Below, in pieces: positions 1 to 9,837 of a stretch of DNA of 64,000 bases. Each line of letters begins with the position of its first letter. The stretch's first letter is position 1. Both the position numbers and the translations under genes were made by a program. Source of the DNA: Gimesia benthica (GTDB taxonomy: Bacteria; Planctomycetota; Planctomycetia; Planctomycetales; Planctomycetaceae); assembly GCF_009720525.1 (NCBI RefSeq), contig NZ_CP043930.1, forward strand, positions 1 to 64,000, written 5' to 3'. The notes beneath the pieces were generated by a model. It had not been told where the DNA came from. It was given only the letters and a program-made list of their open reading frames with translations, and did not search any database.

Positions 1-495
1 CCAGCTGCAGAGCATAAACCTGCAGGTCGCCGGCTCCCAATACGGGGGTTTGCGAGTCGATCATCTGATTGACAAACACGCCACGGACATAGGTCAGGGA
101 ACGCGGGTCGATCGACCAGACAGGGTTACTGACGGGCATGATCCAGTGTTTGAAGCAGGGATCGCTGGGAAAACGGTTGAGCAGGGGAATGCGGTCGCAG
201 AGTGTGCAGGCCTGGCAGGAATCGCACTGGCAAAACTGCTGACAGCCACAATCTGACTGGCAGGTCTGACAGGGGGCTGCCTCTGGCATGGCTTCATACG
301 CGGTAAAGACGGCATCCGGTGTCACGCCAACTTCCGTTTCTGCCCCGACAGCTGTAATTCAGCAGGTTCTGCAGATGCACTTACCAGCTCAATATCGGGT
401 GAATCGAAGAGTGTCGGCTCGTCAGCTTGAGTCGATACAGTCAGCAGATTGAAGAGCAGTGCCGCCCCGGCACCACACATCAGCTTGATATCCAT
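1..495 (-). CDS. Secreted Cys-rich protein, C-terminus beyond window, one frameshift
   Basis: ATG at 495 follows an AAGGAAA ribosome site. The first residues form a signal peptide ending near TQA-DEP. The frame stops at 322-324, but the -1 frame continues to the window edge with a Cys-rich stretch (CQTCQ, CGCQQFCQCDSC, CTLCD) and then a segment containing VRGVFVNQMIDSQTPVLG. Adding one A (top-strand T near 358) joins the two halves, so this is probably one gene with a base missing. The Cys cluster could bind metal or form disulfides. The function is not recognised. Confidence 0.6.
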
Positions 496-892
496 TTCTA
501 TTTCCTTGAATCCTTGATTATCGATTATGAGAAAAACCGAATCTGACGAATGTGAATTTTCTTTATCATGAGACTTCGACACCAAATACGACATTTATAT
601 CTGTTATTTCTATTTCGCCACTCATAGAATTCGCGCGTGAGGTCGAAAAAATTTCTGGAACGAATTTCATAAAAAAGTAAAATCGACAACCGCAAGGTTT
701 CACACTGACGGGGTTGTGCTGTTTGCCACGAACAGATGTGAGGCATTCCCTCAAAGGACTTAGGTCAATCAACTAAACTAAAGTACAGATACGCCTGTTT
801 CAGGGCAGTTATTTTTTTGCCCATGTTTCAGATATGTAGATCTCATAGACATCTATCAATTGTAATCAAGCGTTGTTTTCAGGAGCAGAGAG
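496..892. other. Divergent intergenic region upstream of the cbb3 locus
   Basis: About 400 AT-rich bases lie between the secreted Cys-rich gene and ccoN, so promoters for both should be here. An AGGAG ribosome site at 881-885 precedes ccoN. No gene or convincing regulator box was found. Confidence 0.4.
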
Positions 893-2488
893 CAACCGTC
901 GGCTGAAACGACTTTAGAAAACGCCACTCAGGACAGTAATCTGGAAAAGTTTGTTTACGATGACCAGATTTCCCGGATGTTTGCCCTGGCAACGCTGGTG
1001 TGGGGAGTAGTCGCCTTTCTGGTGGGGATCGTCATTGCGACCGAACTCGCGTTTCCTTCCGTGAACCTGGGGCTGGACTTCATCACTTTTGGCCGCCTGC
1101 GACCGCTGCATACGAACGCAGCCATCTTTGCCTTTGCCGGCAACGCCATCTTCACCGCCGTCTATTACTCGACGCAGCGTCTGTGCCGGGCCCGCATGTG
1201 GAGCGACATGTTGTCACGACTGCATTTCTGGGGCTGGCAGTTGATTATTCTGGCAGCCGCACTGACCCTGCCTTTAGGCATCACGCAGAGTAAGGAATAC
1301 GCCGAGTTGGAATGGCCCATCGACCTGGCGATCGCCGTAGTCTGGGTCGGTTTCTTTGGTGTGAACTTCTTTATGACGCTGGCCCGTCGACGCGAACGGC
1401 ACATGTATGTGGCCCTCTGGTTCTACATCGCCACGATTGTGACTGTCGCGCTGCTGCATGTGTTCAACAACCTGGTCGTACCGATTGGCCTGTTCAAGAG
1501 CTATTCCGTTTATGCCGGTGTGCAGGATGCTTTTATGCAGTGGTGGTACGGGCATAACGCGGTGGCCTTCTTCCTGACAACGCCGTTCCTGGGGCTGATG
1601 TATTACTTCCTGCCCAAGGCGGCAAACCGACCGATCTTCTCCTATAAGTTAAGTATTCTGCACTTCTGGTCGCTGGTCTTCATTTATATCTGGGCCGGTC
1701 CGCACCACCTGCACTACACTGCGCTGCCTCAATGGGCTTCAACTCTGGGTATGCTGTTTTCGATCATGCTCTGGATGCCTTCCTGGGGGGGAATGATCAA
1801 CGGACTGCTGACCCTGCGCGGGGCCTGGCAGAAAGTGACTTCCGATCCGGTCCTGAAATTCTTCGTGGTCGGCATCACGTTTTACGGGATGTCTACTTTT
1901 GAAGGCCCCGTGCTGTCGATCAAATCTGTGAATGCCCTGTCACACTACACCGACTGGACCATCGCCCACGTGCATGCGGGCGCCCTGGGCTGGAACGGGT
2001 TCATGACTTTCGGCATGATGTACTGGCTGCTGCCACGACTATTTCAGACCGAACTCTACAGTACACGGCTGGCAAATCTGCATTTCTGGCTGGGAACAGT
2101 CGGGATCCTGCTGTATATCTTCCCGATCTATGTCGCCGGGCTGACTCAGGGACTGATGTGGCGGGCCATCACCGATACCGGTCAGCTGGCTTATCCCAAC
2201 TTCGTGGAAACGGTTCGCGTGCTGATCCCGTTATACGTGATCCGCGCAGTCGGCGGGGTCGTTTATCTCTCCGGGGCACTGCTGCTGAGCTACAACTTCT
2301 TCCAGACCTGGAAGAGGCGTCCTGCGAACTACGAAGAAGTCGAACATTACGCTCCCGCGCTGGAGCCACATTATGATGACGATCCGGCTCCCCAGTCTCG
2401 TCTGTCGGGTGTGCTGGAAGTCGCCAAGAAGCTGGATGTCTTTGAACAACTCGTGTGGCACCGTCGCTGGGAACGGCTCCCCGCCTGA
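893..2488 (+). CDS. ccoN: cbb3-type cytochrome c oxidase subunit I
   Basis: This is the catalytic heme-copper subunit of the high-affinity terminal oxidase in the cytoplasmic membrane. It has about 12 membrane segments. Visible ligand motifs are LRPLHTN (low-spin heme), WWYGHNA and GPHHLHY (CuB) and AHVHAGALGWNGF (hemes). The first ATG is at 977, but the frame is open back to 866 and the family-conserved LEKFVYDDQISR lies upstream of 977. An AGGAG at 881-885 places the true start near 893, where the codon reads CAA, so the start coordinate is approximate. The stop overlaps the ATG of ccoO. One base missing near 2484 would instead fuse ccoN and ccoO. Confidence 0.92.
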   Translation, partial: QPSAETTLENATQDSNLEKFVYDDQISRMFALATLVWGVVAFLVGIVIATELAFPSVNLGLDFITFGRLRPLHTNAAIFAFAGNAIFTAVYYSTQRLCRARMWSDMLSRLHFWGWQLIILAAALTLPLGITQSKEYAELEWPIDLAIAVVWVGFFGVNFFMTLARRRERHMYVALWFYIATIVTVALLHVFNNLVVPIGLFKSYSVYAGVQDAFMQWWYGHNAVAFFLTTPFLGLMYYFLPKAANRPIFSYKLSILHFWSLVFIYIWAGPHHLHYTALPQWASTLGMLFSIMLWMPSWGGMINGLLTLRGAWQKVTSDPVLKFFVVGITFYGMSTFEGPVLSIKSVNALSHYTDWTIAHVHAGALGWNGFMTFGMMYWLLPRLFQTELYSTRLANLHFWLGTVGILLYIFPIYVAGLTQGLMWRAITDTGQLAYPNFVETVRVLIPLYVIRAVGGVVYLSGALLLSYNFFQTWKRRPANYEEVEHYAPALEPHYDDDPAPQSRLSGVLEVAKKLDVFEQLVWHRRWERLPA

Positions 2489-3195
2489 TGACCATCTGGG
2501 TGATCATCGCTGTGGTGGCTGCATCGCTGTTCGAAATCATTCCGACCTTCCTGATCCGGTCCAACGTGCCGACCATCGCGACGGTGACACCTTACACACC
2601 ACTGGAGTTAGCCGGACGGGACATCTACGTAGCGGAAGGTTGTTACAACTGTCATTCGCAGATGATTCGTCCCATGCTGGCAGAGACCAAGCGGTATGGT
2701 GAATATTCCAAACCGGGTGAATTCGTTTACGACCATCCGTTTCAGTGGGGTTCGCGTCGCATCGGTCCCGACCTGGCACGCGAAGGGGGCAAGCAGTCCA
2801 ATCTCTGGCATCTGATTCATTTCCGTGATCCGGAAAAGATGACCAAAGGTTCGATCATGCCACCTTATCCGTGGCTGGAAAAACGTAAGCTGAATTTCAA
2901 GACGATTCCGGACCGCGTCTGGGCCGCTTCCTACCTGGGAGCTCCTTACGACAAAGCCGCCTTGAGCGATTCCATCACGTTGGCCAAGCAGCAGGCGAAA
3001 GCAATCGCTGATGACATTGAACGTCAGAAAGGTCCCTCGGGCCTGGAAGACAAACAGGTCGTCGCGCTGATCGCCTACCTGCAGCGTCTGGGAACGGATC
3101 TGTTCAAGACTCCGAAATCCCCGAATCCATCCGCTGAACCCGCACCAGCGGCCGATAATAAGACCGCCCGGGCAGAACCAGCGTCAACGAGGTAA
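2488..3195 (+). CDS. ccoO: cbb3 oxidase subunit II, monoheme cytochrome c
   Basis: This subunit passes electrons to CcoN. A single N-terminal membrane anchor (TIWVIIAVVAASLFEIIP) leads into a periplasmic cytochrome c domain with heme motif CYNCH and a probable axial Met in SIMPPYPW. The C-terminal tail is rich in Pro, Ala and Glu. ATG 2488 overlaps the ccoN stop (TGATG). Codons upstream of 2488 in this frame run back inside ccoN, so a fused CcoNO broken by one lost C is possible. Confidence 0.92.
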   Translation: MTIWVIIAVVAASLFEIIPTFLIRSNVPTIATVTPYTPLELAGRDIYVAEGCYNCHSQMIRPMLAETKRYGEYSKPGEFVYDHPFQWGSRRIGPDLAREGGKQSNLWHLIHFRDPEKMTKGSIMPPYPWLEKRKLNFKTIPDRVWAASYLGAPYDKAALSDSITLAKQQAKAIADDIERQKGPSGLEDKQVVALIAYLQRLGTDLFKTPKSPNPSAEPAPAADNKTARAEPASTR

Positions 3196-3200
3196 TTATT

Positions 3201-3377
3201 ATGATCAAAGAAGTCATGCGTCTGTTAAATTATGATTTCTGCGCCGAAATCGCACTCGTGCTGTTCCTGATAGCGTTTGCCCTGGTGGGTATCAAAGTCG
3301 CGCTGACCAGCAAAGTAGAAATAAACATCAATCAGAAATTCCGCTTTCGGACGACTAACCAGATTCGGAGACAATGA
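3201..3377 (+). CDS. ccoQ: CcoQ/FixQ-like small membrane protein
   Basis: A 58-residue frame starts at ATG 3201 and ends at TGA 3375-3377, overlapping the ccoP start. It has one membrane segment (AEIALVLFLIAFALVGIKVAL) and a basic C-terminal tail. Size, topology and position between ccoO and ccoP match CcoQ, which stabilises cbb3 assembly. Sequence identity in this family is low, so the assignment rests on context. Confidence 0.7.
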   Translation: MIKEVMRLLNYDFCAEIALVLFLIAFALVGIKVALTSKVEININQKFRFRTTNQIRRQ

Positions 3378-4048
3378 TGTCTGAAAAAGACCAGTTAACC
3401 ACACATAACTACGACGGAATTCAGGAATACGACAACCCGATGCCTGGCTGGTGGGTCATGCTGTTCTGGGGATGCATCTTCTTTGCGATTCCCTACTGGC
3501 TCTACTATGAATCCGGCGTTCCGGGGCGGTCGATCTACGATCAGTATAAAGACGAAGTCGCCGACAACCTGCGGCTGCAGTTCGCAGAAATTGGTGAACT
3601 CCAGTTGAATTCAGCGACGGTCTATAAATACAAGGATGACCCGAAATGGCTCAAGGTGGGCGAAAGTGTGTTCCAGATGCACTGCGTGGCCTGCCATGCA
3701 GAGAAAGCGGAAGGAAAAGTCGGCCCGAACCTGACCGATGATTACTGGATTCACGTCAAAGAGATCGGCGACATCGCCACGGTCGTCGAGAAGGGTGCCA
3801 ACGGTCAGGCGATGCCTGCCTGGGGAAATCGCCTGCATCCTAATGAAATCGTGCTGGTCGCCGCCTATGTGGCCAGTCTGCAGGGGTCTCTGCCGGAAGG
3901 CACCGGGAAGCCACCTGAACCGAATGCCAAAAAAATCGGCCCCTGGCAAGCGCCCGCTACCGCGGAGGGGAAGTCTGATGCTGAATCTGCACCAAACGCA
4001 GATCAAAAGGCGGAGCAGGACGTCGCCGAGAAACAGCCGAAGTCTTGA
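3374..4048 (+). CDS. ccoP: cbb3 oxidase subunit III, single-heme CcoP
   Basis: This is the membrane-anchored cytochrome c that feeds electrons to CcoO and CcoN. The N-terminal EYDNPMPGWW is typical of CcoP, followed by one membrane segment (about residues 26-45). There is one heme site, CVACH (about residues 104-108), with a likely Met ligand in QAMPAWGN. Proteobacterial CcoP has two heme sites; this one has one. The tail is rich in Pro, Ala and Glu. The start (ATGATG at 3374) overlaps the ccoQ stop. Confidence 0.92.
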   Translation: MMSEKDQLTTHNYDGIQEYDNPMPGWWVMLFWGCIFFAIPYWLYYESGVPGRSIYDQYKDEVADNLRLQFAEIGELQLNSATVYKYKDDPKWLKVGESVFQMHCVACHAEKAEGKVGPNLTDDYWIHVKEIGDIATVVEKGANGQAMPAWGNRLHPNEIVLVAAYVASLQGSLPEGTGKPPEPNAKKIGPWQAPATAEGKSDAESAPNADQKAEQDVAEKQPKS

Positions 4049-4082
4049 GTAGTCTTAAAAGTATGTGATATGGTGAACCCCG

Positions 4083-5479
4083 ATGAGTGACCAAGTCCTG
4101 GAACCTGAAGAACACGTTTTATCCACGCTGGAGAAAGACGGTTCACGTCGCTGGATGTATCCCCGGCTGTTCAAGGGGAAATTCTGGAATCGCCGGCGGA
4201 TTGTCGGCTACTTCCTGATTGTGCTGTTCATTGTCCTGCCCCACCTGCAGGTCAATTCGCGGCCGGCGATCTTTCTGAATATCACCCGGCGGGAATTCAC
4301 GATTTTCGGATTTACGTTCCTGCCGACGGATACGTTGTTGCTCGCCTTTTTCATGATCTCGGTCTTCCTGTCGATCTTTCTGTTGACGGCACTGTTTGGC
4401 CGGTGTGGTGCGGCTGGGCCTGTCCCCAGACAATTTACCTGGAATTCGTTTACCGTCCCATCGAACGTCTATTCTGTGGCACCACCGGTCATGGCGGCAA
4501 ACCCCGGAAATCGGTCCCGCTGATTCGGCGTGTCATGATGTATGGCGCGTACCTGATTATCTCCATGATATTAGCGCATACGTTCCTGGCTTATTTCGTC
4601 AGTGTGAGTGAGTTGCAGCACTGGGTACGACAGTCGCCATTCACACATCCGACCGGGTTCCTGGTGATGACAGCCACCGTCGTGCTGATGATGTTCAACT
4701 TCTCGTTTTTCCGGGAACAGCTCTGCACCATCGCCTGTCCCTATGGACGTTTTCAATCGGTGCTGCTGGACCGACGTTCGTTGATTGTCAGTTACGATCC
4801 CCAGCGGGGAGAACCTCGAGGTAAGATCAGCAAAACGGATCCGACACCCAAGGGGGACTGTATCGACTGTGGTCAGTGTGTGCAGGCCTGTCCTACCGGC
4901 ATTGATATTCGCGATGGACTGCAGATGGAATGTCTGCACTGCACGCAGTGTATGGATGCCTGTGATGAAATCATGGTCAAAGTTGATCGCCCGCTGGGCC
5001 TGGTCCGCTATTCCTGCCAGGATGAAATCGATGGCCAGCCAACGAAGAAACTGCGGCCACGTGTAATCATCTATCCTTTACTGCTGCTGTTGTCGGTCTC
5101 TGCGTTTACTATCACATTGCTGAATAAGAAATCGTTCGATATCACGATCATGCGTAATTATGGCAATCCGTTTATCGTGACCGAAGATGATCAGGTTGAA
5201 AACAACCTGCAGTTGAAGCTGGTCAACCGTACGGATCAGCCGGATGAATACACAATCAAGGTACTCGACGCCCCCGATGTCACCATGGAACTGATCGGCT
5301 CTCCCCAGCTCAAAGCACGAGAGACCAAAACGATCCCCATGCTGGTATCGGCGCCGCGCAAATCGTTTGTCGCAGGCTTGCGGGAAGTTGAACTCTCGAT
5401 TCAGTCACAAACCAGGCAGATGAAAGGAGGGTCACATGTCAGATTCTCGGCCCGTAACCAACGAACCCGAAAACATTGA
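4083..5479 (+). CDS. ccoG: CcoG/FixG cbb3 assembly ferredoxin, one frameshift
   Basis: CcoG is a polyferredoxin linked to copper delivery for cbb3 oxidase. The N-terminal half (to LFGR) and the rest (from VWCGWACPQTIYLEF) sit in different frames. One G missing in CCGGTGTGG near 4402 joins them into the usual family sequence. Membrane segments surround a TIACPYGRFQ motif. Two 4Fe-4S motifs follow (CIDCGQCVQACP and CLHCTQCMDAC), then an Ig-like C-terminal domain. The 3' end overlaps the fixH start by 44 bases. Confidence 0.9.
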
Positions 5480-6037
5480 GAATGACGAATCCGCAGAAAC
5501 CCTGGCCCGCTGGAAGTGGGGAGGCGTTATCCTGGGCTTCCTCGGTCTGCAGATCGTGCTCTCGGGGGTTGCCGTGTTCCTCGCGACCAGTGATCCTTCG
5601 AATGTGATTGTCGAAGGATACTACGAACAGGCAATCTCCTGGGATCAACAGCGGGAACGCCAGGCAGCCAGTGATGCCCTGGGCTGGACGACGCGCCTCG
5701 ATCTGGGTAAACCGCAGGGGCTGATGGGCGAACGGCTGCTGACCATTCAGTTGGCAGGTCCAGATGGCAAGCCGGTCAGCGGCTGTCAATTGAGTGGAGA
5801 GATTTTTCACCACGCACGAGGCGGCGACGTCTTCAAGCTCCATTTCAAAGAACAGGGGCCCGGCAACTACACAGCCGTCGCGCCGCTCCAGCGTTCCGGA
5901 CTGTGGAACTCTCATTGAAGACCGCCGGGGATACTCGTCATTTCCAGGAGAAGAAACAGTTTCGTCTGAAAGAATCGGGAGAATTTCAAGCCGTAGCGAC
6001 GACACCTGCCAACAACGCAAGCAATCACCAACTTTAA
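5436..6037 (+). CDS. ccoH: FixH-family cbb3 maturation protein, one frameshift
   Basis: The N-terminus is acidic, followed by one membrane segment (GGVILGFLGLQIVLSGVAVF) and a periplasmic domain typical of FixH. The frame ends at 5918 (LWNSH), but one T missing near 5910 continues it as LWNFSLKTAGDTRHF and on to TAA at 6035-6037, giving the expected length. An AAAGGAGGG ribosome site lies just before ATG 5436. Position between ccoG and ccoI supports the call. Confidence 0.8.
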
Positions 6038-6056
6038 CCGAAGTGCGGGACAAAAC

Positions 6057-6884
6057 ATGTCAGACCTGCAGACCATCATTCCACTCCTGGCGACCATCTT
6101 CGTCGCCAGCATAGCCGGCAGCGGACATTGTATCGGCATGTGTGGACCATTGATGCTGCTGGCGACGAATCGCTCTTCTGAATCAGGCTCGCATTCGTCC
6201 CTGATTTACGAAAGCTGCTATCATGGCGGCCGGTTGCTGGGATATACACTACTGGGCCTCGCGGCAGGCAGCCTGGGCTGGCTGATGGAATCGGGCGGTC
6301 AACTGGCTGGTCTACAGCAGGCGGCGGCGGTGGTAACCGGTGCCGGCATGATTCTATTTGGTCTGTTTTCTCTAGTGACTATCTACCGTACCGGCAGTAT
6401 TCCCCACTTTGGTACGGCGCGCGTGGGCAGGGTGTTTGCGAAGTTCGTCAAACGCGTGCATCAACTGCCGCACGGATTACGACCACTGTCCATCGGCTTA
6501 GTGACGGCCTGCCTCCCCTGTGGCTGGTTATACGCATTTCTGCTGCTGGCGGTCAGTGCCCGTACACCGCTATTCGGTGGACTGACCATGATCGCCTTCT
6601 GGCTGGGAACCATTCCGGCGCTCTCGCTCGCCAGTCTGGCCAGTCGCTGGTTTCCACGAAAATGGAACACCCTGGGCAACACATTAATCGCCAGCCTGTT
6701 GATTGTCAGTGGCATCTTTACGATGGGTGTGCGGGCGCAGGCTGACATGGGAGCGCTCCACAAACAGTTGGAAGCGCCTTCTCAGACTGAACAATTAGAG
6801 CAGCTCAAAGAGCAGCCGCTCCCCTGTTGCCTCCGAGGTGATTCCGATAACAGCCCCGATCCCAACCTGAACGCGCGCCGGTGA
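6057..6884 (+). CDS. TauE/SafE-like membrane protein of the cbb3 locus
   Basis: This is a 275-residue protein with about six membrane segments. The conserved AGSGHCIGMCGPL near the N-terminus is typical of the TauE_2/UreH-like family often found beside ccoG and ccoI. A second Cys site, TACLPCGWLYA, lies in a later helix, and the tail has PLPCCLRG. The Cys pairs fit metal or thiol handling during oxidase maturation, but the substrate is unknown. It ends in a 4-base overlap with the GTG start of ccoI. Confidence 0.8.
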   Translation: MSDLQTIIPLLATIFVASIAGSGHCIGMCGPLMLLATNRSSESGSHSSLIYESCYHGGRLLGYTLLGLAAGSLGWLMESGGQLAGLQQAAAVVTGAGMILFGLFSLVTIYRTGSIPHFGTARVGRVFAKFVKRVHQLPHGLRPLSIGLVTACLPCGWLYAFLLLAVSARTPLFGGLTMIAFWLGTIPALSLASLASRWFPRKWNTLGNTLIASLLIVSGIFTMGVRAQADMGALHKQLEAPSQTEQLEQLKEQPLPCCLRGDSDNSPDPNLNARR

Positions 6885-9332
6885 TCGATGAGATCGACGG
6901 AGGCGAAACAGCTCAGTCGAGCGGGCAGGGCACCTGCATTCACTGTGATCTGCCAATCCCCACATCGCGTCAACACAGCTCCGGACCGGAATTCTGCTGC
7001 GCGGGATGTGAAGTCGCCTATGCGATACTGCAGACATGGATCCGCGTCTGCTGGAGGAAATTGCGGATGCCAAAACAGCGGGCCTTCGGAGCTGACTTAC
7101 GAGGAGATGGACCACCCCCGGTTCCTGGAGCTTTACGCCCACCAATTGGATTCCGGTCTGAATCGCATTCGACTGCACCTGGAGGGCATTCATTGCGCCT
7201 CCTGCGTGTTTGTGATTGAAAAACTCCCCGAGTTTCTGCCTGGCGTGATCAATGCCCGGGTGAATCTCACCACCGCGACACTGGACTGTTTCTGGAATCC
7301 GGACGCCGTCGCGATCTCCGAAATCGCCCGCACACTGGATCGGCTAGGCTACCGTCCGCACCCGGCTCAACCCAACGAAACCGAGCGACTCTATCGCCTG
7401 GAAAACCGGAAACACCTGATTCGTCTGGGGATCGCTGGAGCCTGTGCCGGGAATGTGATGCTGATCGCATTCGCCCTTTACGCTGGTATGTTTACCGGCA
7501 TGTCAGCCGAACACTTGAACCTGTTTCGCTGGACGAGCGCCGGTCTGGCACTGGTTTCAATCTTCTGGCCCGGGCAGATCTTTTTCAAAGGCGCTCTGCT
7601 CGCACTCAAGACGCGGGTTCCGCACATTGATTTGCCGGTCGCCCTGGGCATCACTATCGGAGGGATCGCGGGGCTGGTGAATTCGATCCGGGGTAGAGGA
7701 GAGATTATTTCGACTCACTGACCGTGTTGATCTTTCTGCTGCTGGTTGGCCGCTACATTCAATTCCGCCAGCAACACCATGCGTTGAGCCAGCTCTCGCT
7801 CCTGAAAAACATCACGCCTCGCCATGCACGCCTTGTCACTGGGACAGAGGTGCTGACAGTACCCATTGAAGTTCTGCAGGTGGAAGACCAAGTGGAGGTC
7901 GCGCTGGTGATGTGATTCCGGCAGACGGCGTCATTCTCTCCGGCGACTCGTCAGTTGATGAATCGATCCTGACCGGGGAGTCGCGGCCCCGCAGAGTGCT
8001 GACCGGCGGAGAGGTAACCGCGGGCACGCTCAACCTGACTTCTCCCTTGCGGATGCAGGTTCAGTCCGTAGGCGAACAGACTCGGATTGGACGTCTAATG
8101 AACCTGGTGGAACTGGGTGTCAGTTCCAACTCCCGCTGATCGAACTTGCCAACCGGATTGCCGGCGTGTTCGTGATCACGGTCATCCTGTTGTCGCTCCT
8201 CTGCCTGGGACTCTGGTGGTCGAGCGGGGCGAAAGTTGCCGTCGCGAATGCGATCTCTCTGTTGATTGTCACCTGTCCGTGTGCCCTGGGACTGGCGACT
8301 CCACTCGCGCTGGCTGTCGCGCAGGGGAAAGCAGCGAAACGTTTCATTCTGATCAATTCCGGAGACGCGGTCGAAAAACTGGCCCGACCCGGGATTCTGT
8401 GGCTGGATAAAACGGGGACGCTGACTACCGGTAAAATGCAGGTTCAGGTCTGGCAGGGAGATCAGAGCCGGTTCCGCGAGATCGCTGCGTTGGAAAGCAG
8501 GTTGTCCACCCGATCGCGACGGCGATACTGGGCTATATTGAACAGCAGACCGGAGGTGCGTTGAGTGATCTACCGATGCCTGAAAGATGTGCAGGCGAGT
8601 CCGGGCAGGGGATCAGCGGTACTGTGAACGGGCATCAGCTGCTGATTGGTACCGAGGCGTTAGTGACTTCGGAAGGTTGTCTCATTTCCCCAGCGTATCA
8701 GCAGAGTATTGCTGACTGTCGCAGCCAGGGACTGACAACCGTGTTGATTGCCGTCGATGGAAACTGGAGGCGGTCTGTGGCATCGGCGACAGCTTGCGCC
8801 CCGATTCGCGTGCCACGCTGGATCACCTGAAGGCGGCCGGCTGGTCGATCGGGATTCTCTCGGGCGACCATGAGGAGATTGTGAATCCGATCGCCCGGCA
8901 GCTCGACATCAATCCTGAGTTTGTACATGCAGGCGTTCTGCCGGAAGAGAAGCTGCAGATCATTCAGCAGTCCACACCAGAGGGACTGACCGTCATGGTG
9001 GGAGATGGCGTCAACGATAGCGCTGCCCTGGCAGCTGCTTCGGTCGGAATTGCCGTCCATGGAGGAGCCGAAGCCAGCCTGCAGGTCGCTGACGTTTATC
9101 TAATCGTCCCGGCTTGAGTCCGCTGCGGGAGTTGATCGATGGTGCCCGGATGACGAACCAGGTTATCATAAGGAACCTCTTGATCTCTCTGGCCTATAAT
9201 CTACTGGCTGCGGGTTTGGCGCTGGGGGGATTGATCAATCCGCTGATCGCGGCGGTGCTGATGCCCATCAGTTCGTTGACGGTGCTGGTTCTATCGTTCA
9301 TGAACCGTTCTTTCCGGGAGACGCATGCATGA
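6881..9332 (+). CDS. ccoI: CcoI/FixI copper-exporting P-type ATPase, eight frameshifts
   Basis: CcoI transports copper for cbb3 oxidase assembly. The GTG start at 6881 leads to a Cys-rich N-terminal region ([21 protein letters not shown]), an HMA domain (GIHCASC), membrane helices, the actuator motif TGES, the metal site CPC ([16 protein letters not shown]), the phosphorylation site DKTGT and the hinge GDGVND. The order is normal but spread over three frames. Eight breaks lie near 7033, 7081, 7705, 7900, 8132, 8498, 8761 and 9102. Each is repaired by one added base in a short run, for example restoring [21 protein letters not shown] and [10 protein letters not shown]. As written no full protein is made. 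Confidence 0.85.
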
Positions 9333-9556
9333 GCGTATTGTATATCGCACTCCCGGTTGCCATTCTGCTTGCCCTGGCGGCTGTCATCGCGTTCGTCTGG
9401 ACGGTGTCACGTGGTCAATACGATGACCTCGACACGCCGGCGCTCCGCATGCTGGAAGACGACGAGCGACGCCGTCCGCGTCACAGACCTGCTCCCGAGA
9501 GTGATACTTCACTTCGAGAAGAAGCGGATCACCCACACGATTCCCGTCAGCAATAA
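9329..9556 (+). CDS. ccoS: CcoS-type cbb3 maturation protein
   Basis: This 75-residue protein has one N-terminal membrane segment ([21 protein letters not shown]), then [16 protein letters not shown], a typical CcoS signature. CcoS is needed for cofactor insertion into cbb3 oxidase. ATG overlaps the ccoI stop (ATGA). The 3' end overlaps the convergent DUF2905 gene. Confidence 0.85.
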   Translation: MSVLYIALPVAILLALAAVIAFVWTVSRGQYDDLDTPALRMLEDDERRRPRHRPAPESDTSLREEADHPHDSRQQ

Positions 9557-9733
9557 GCTGAGCAGGATGCAGGTCGTCAAGGGAAAATAGAAGCGCACGT
9601 TTTCCCGTTCAACCGCGATATCGCCGGGCAGTTTTCCGATCCAGGGCAGCGAGGGTCCGAGCAGCCAGAACAGACCAATGGCGGCGATGAATAATCCGGC
9701 TCCAATTAATATCCACGCGGGGTGATTGCTCAT
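9509..9733 (-). CDS. DUF2905 family small membrane protein
   Basis: Starting at the Met of [13 protein letters not shown], this is a 74-residue protein with two membrane segments around the conserved [25 protein letters not shown]. That pattern defines DUF2905. The function is unknown. It is convergent with ccoS and overlaps it by about 48 bases. Confidence 0.82.
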   Translation of the reverse strand: MSNHPAWILIGAGLFIAAIGLFWLLGPSLPWIGKLPGDIAVERENVRFYFPLTTCILLSLLLTGIVWVIRFFSK

Positions 9734-9837
9734 GGTTTTACGGCACAAACAGAGTTTATCGGGTTTGTTTCCTCCAGTATAACAGAGGGAAGCGGCTCGT
9801 GGTCAAATGCTTTGCCTGCTGAAAGGGACTGGTGATA

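Noticed and set aside
856-869. Possible FNR box (TCAATTGTAATCAA) before ccoN
   Set aside because: Two mismatches in one half-site, and it lies too close to the presumed start to act as a usual activator site.
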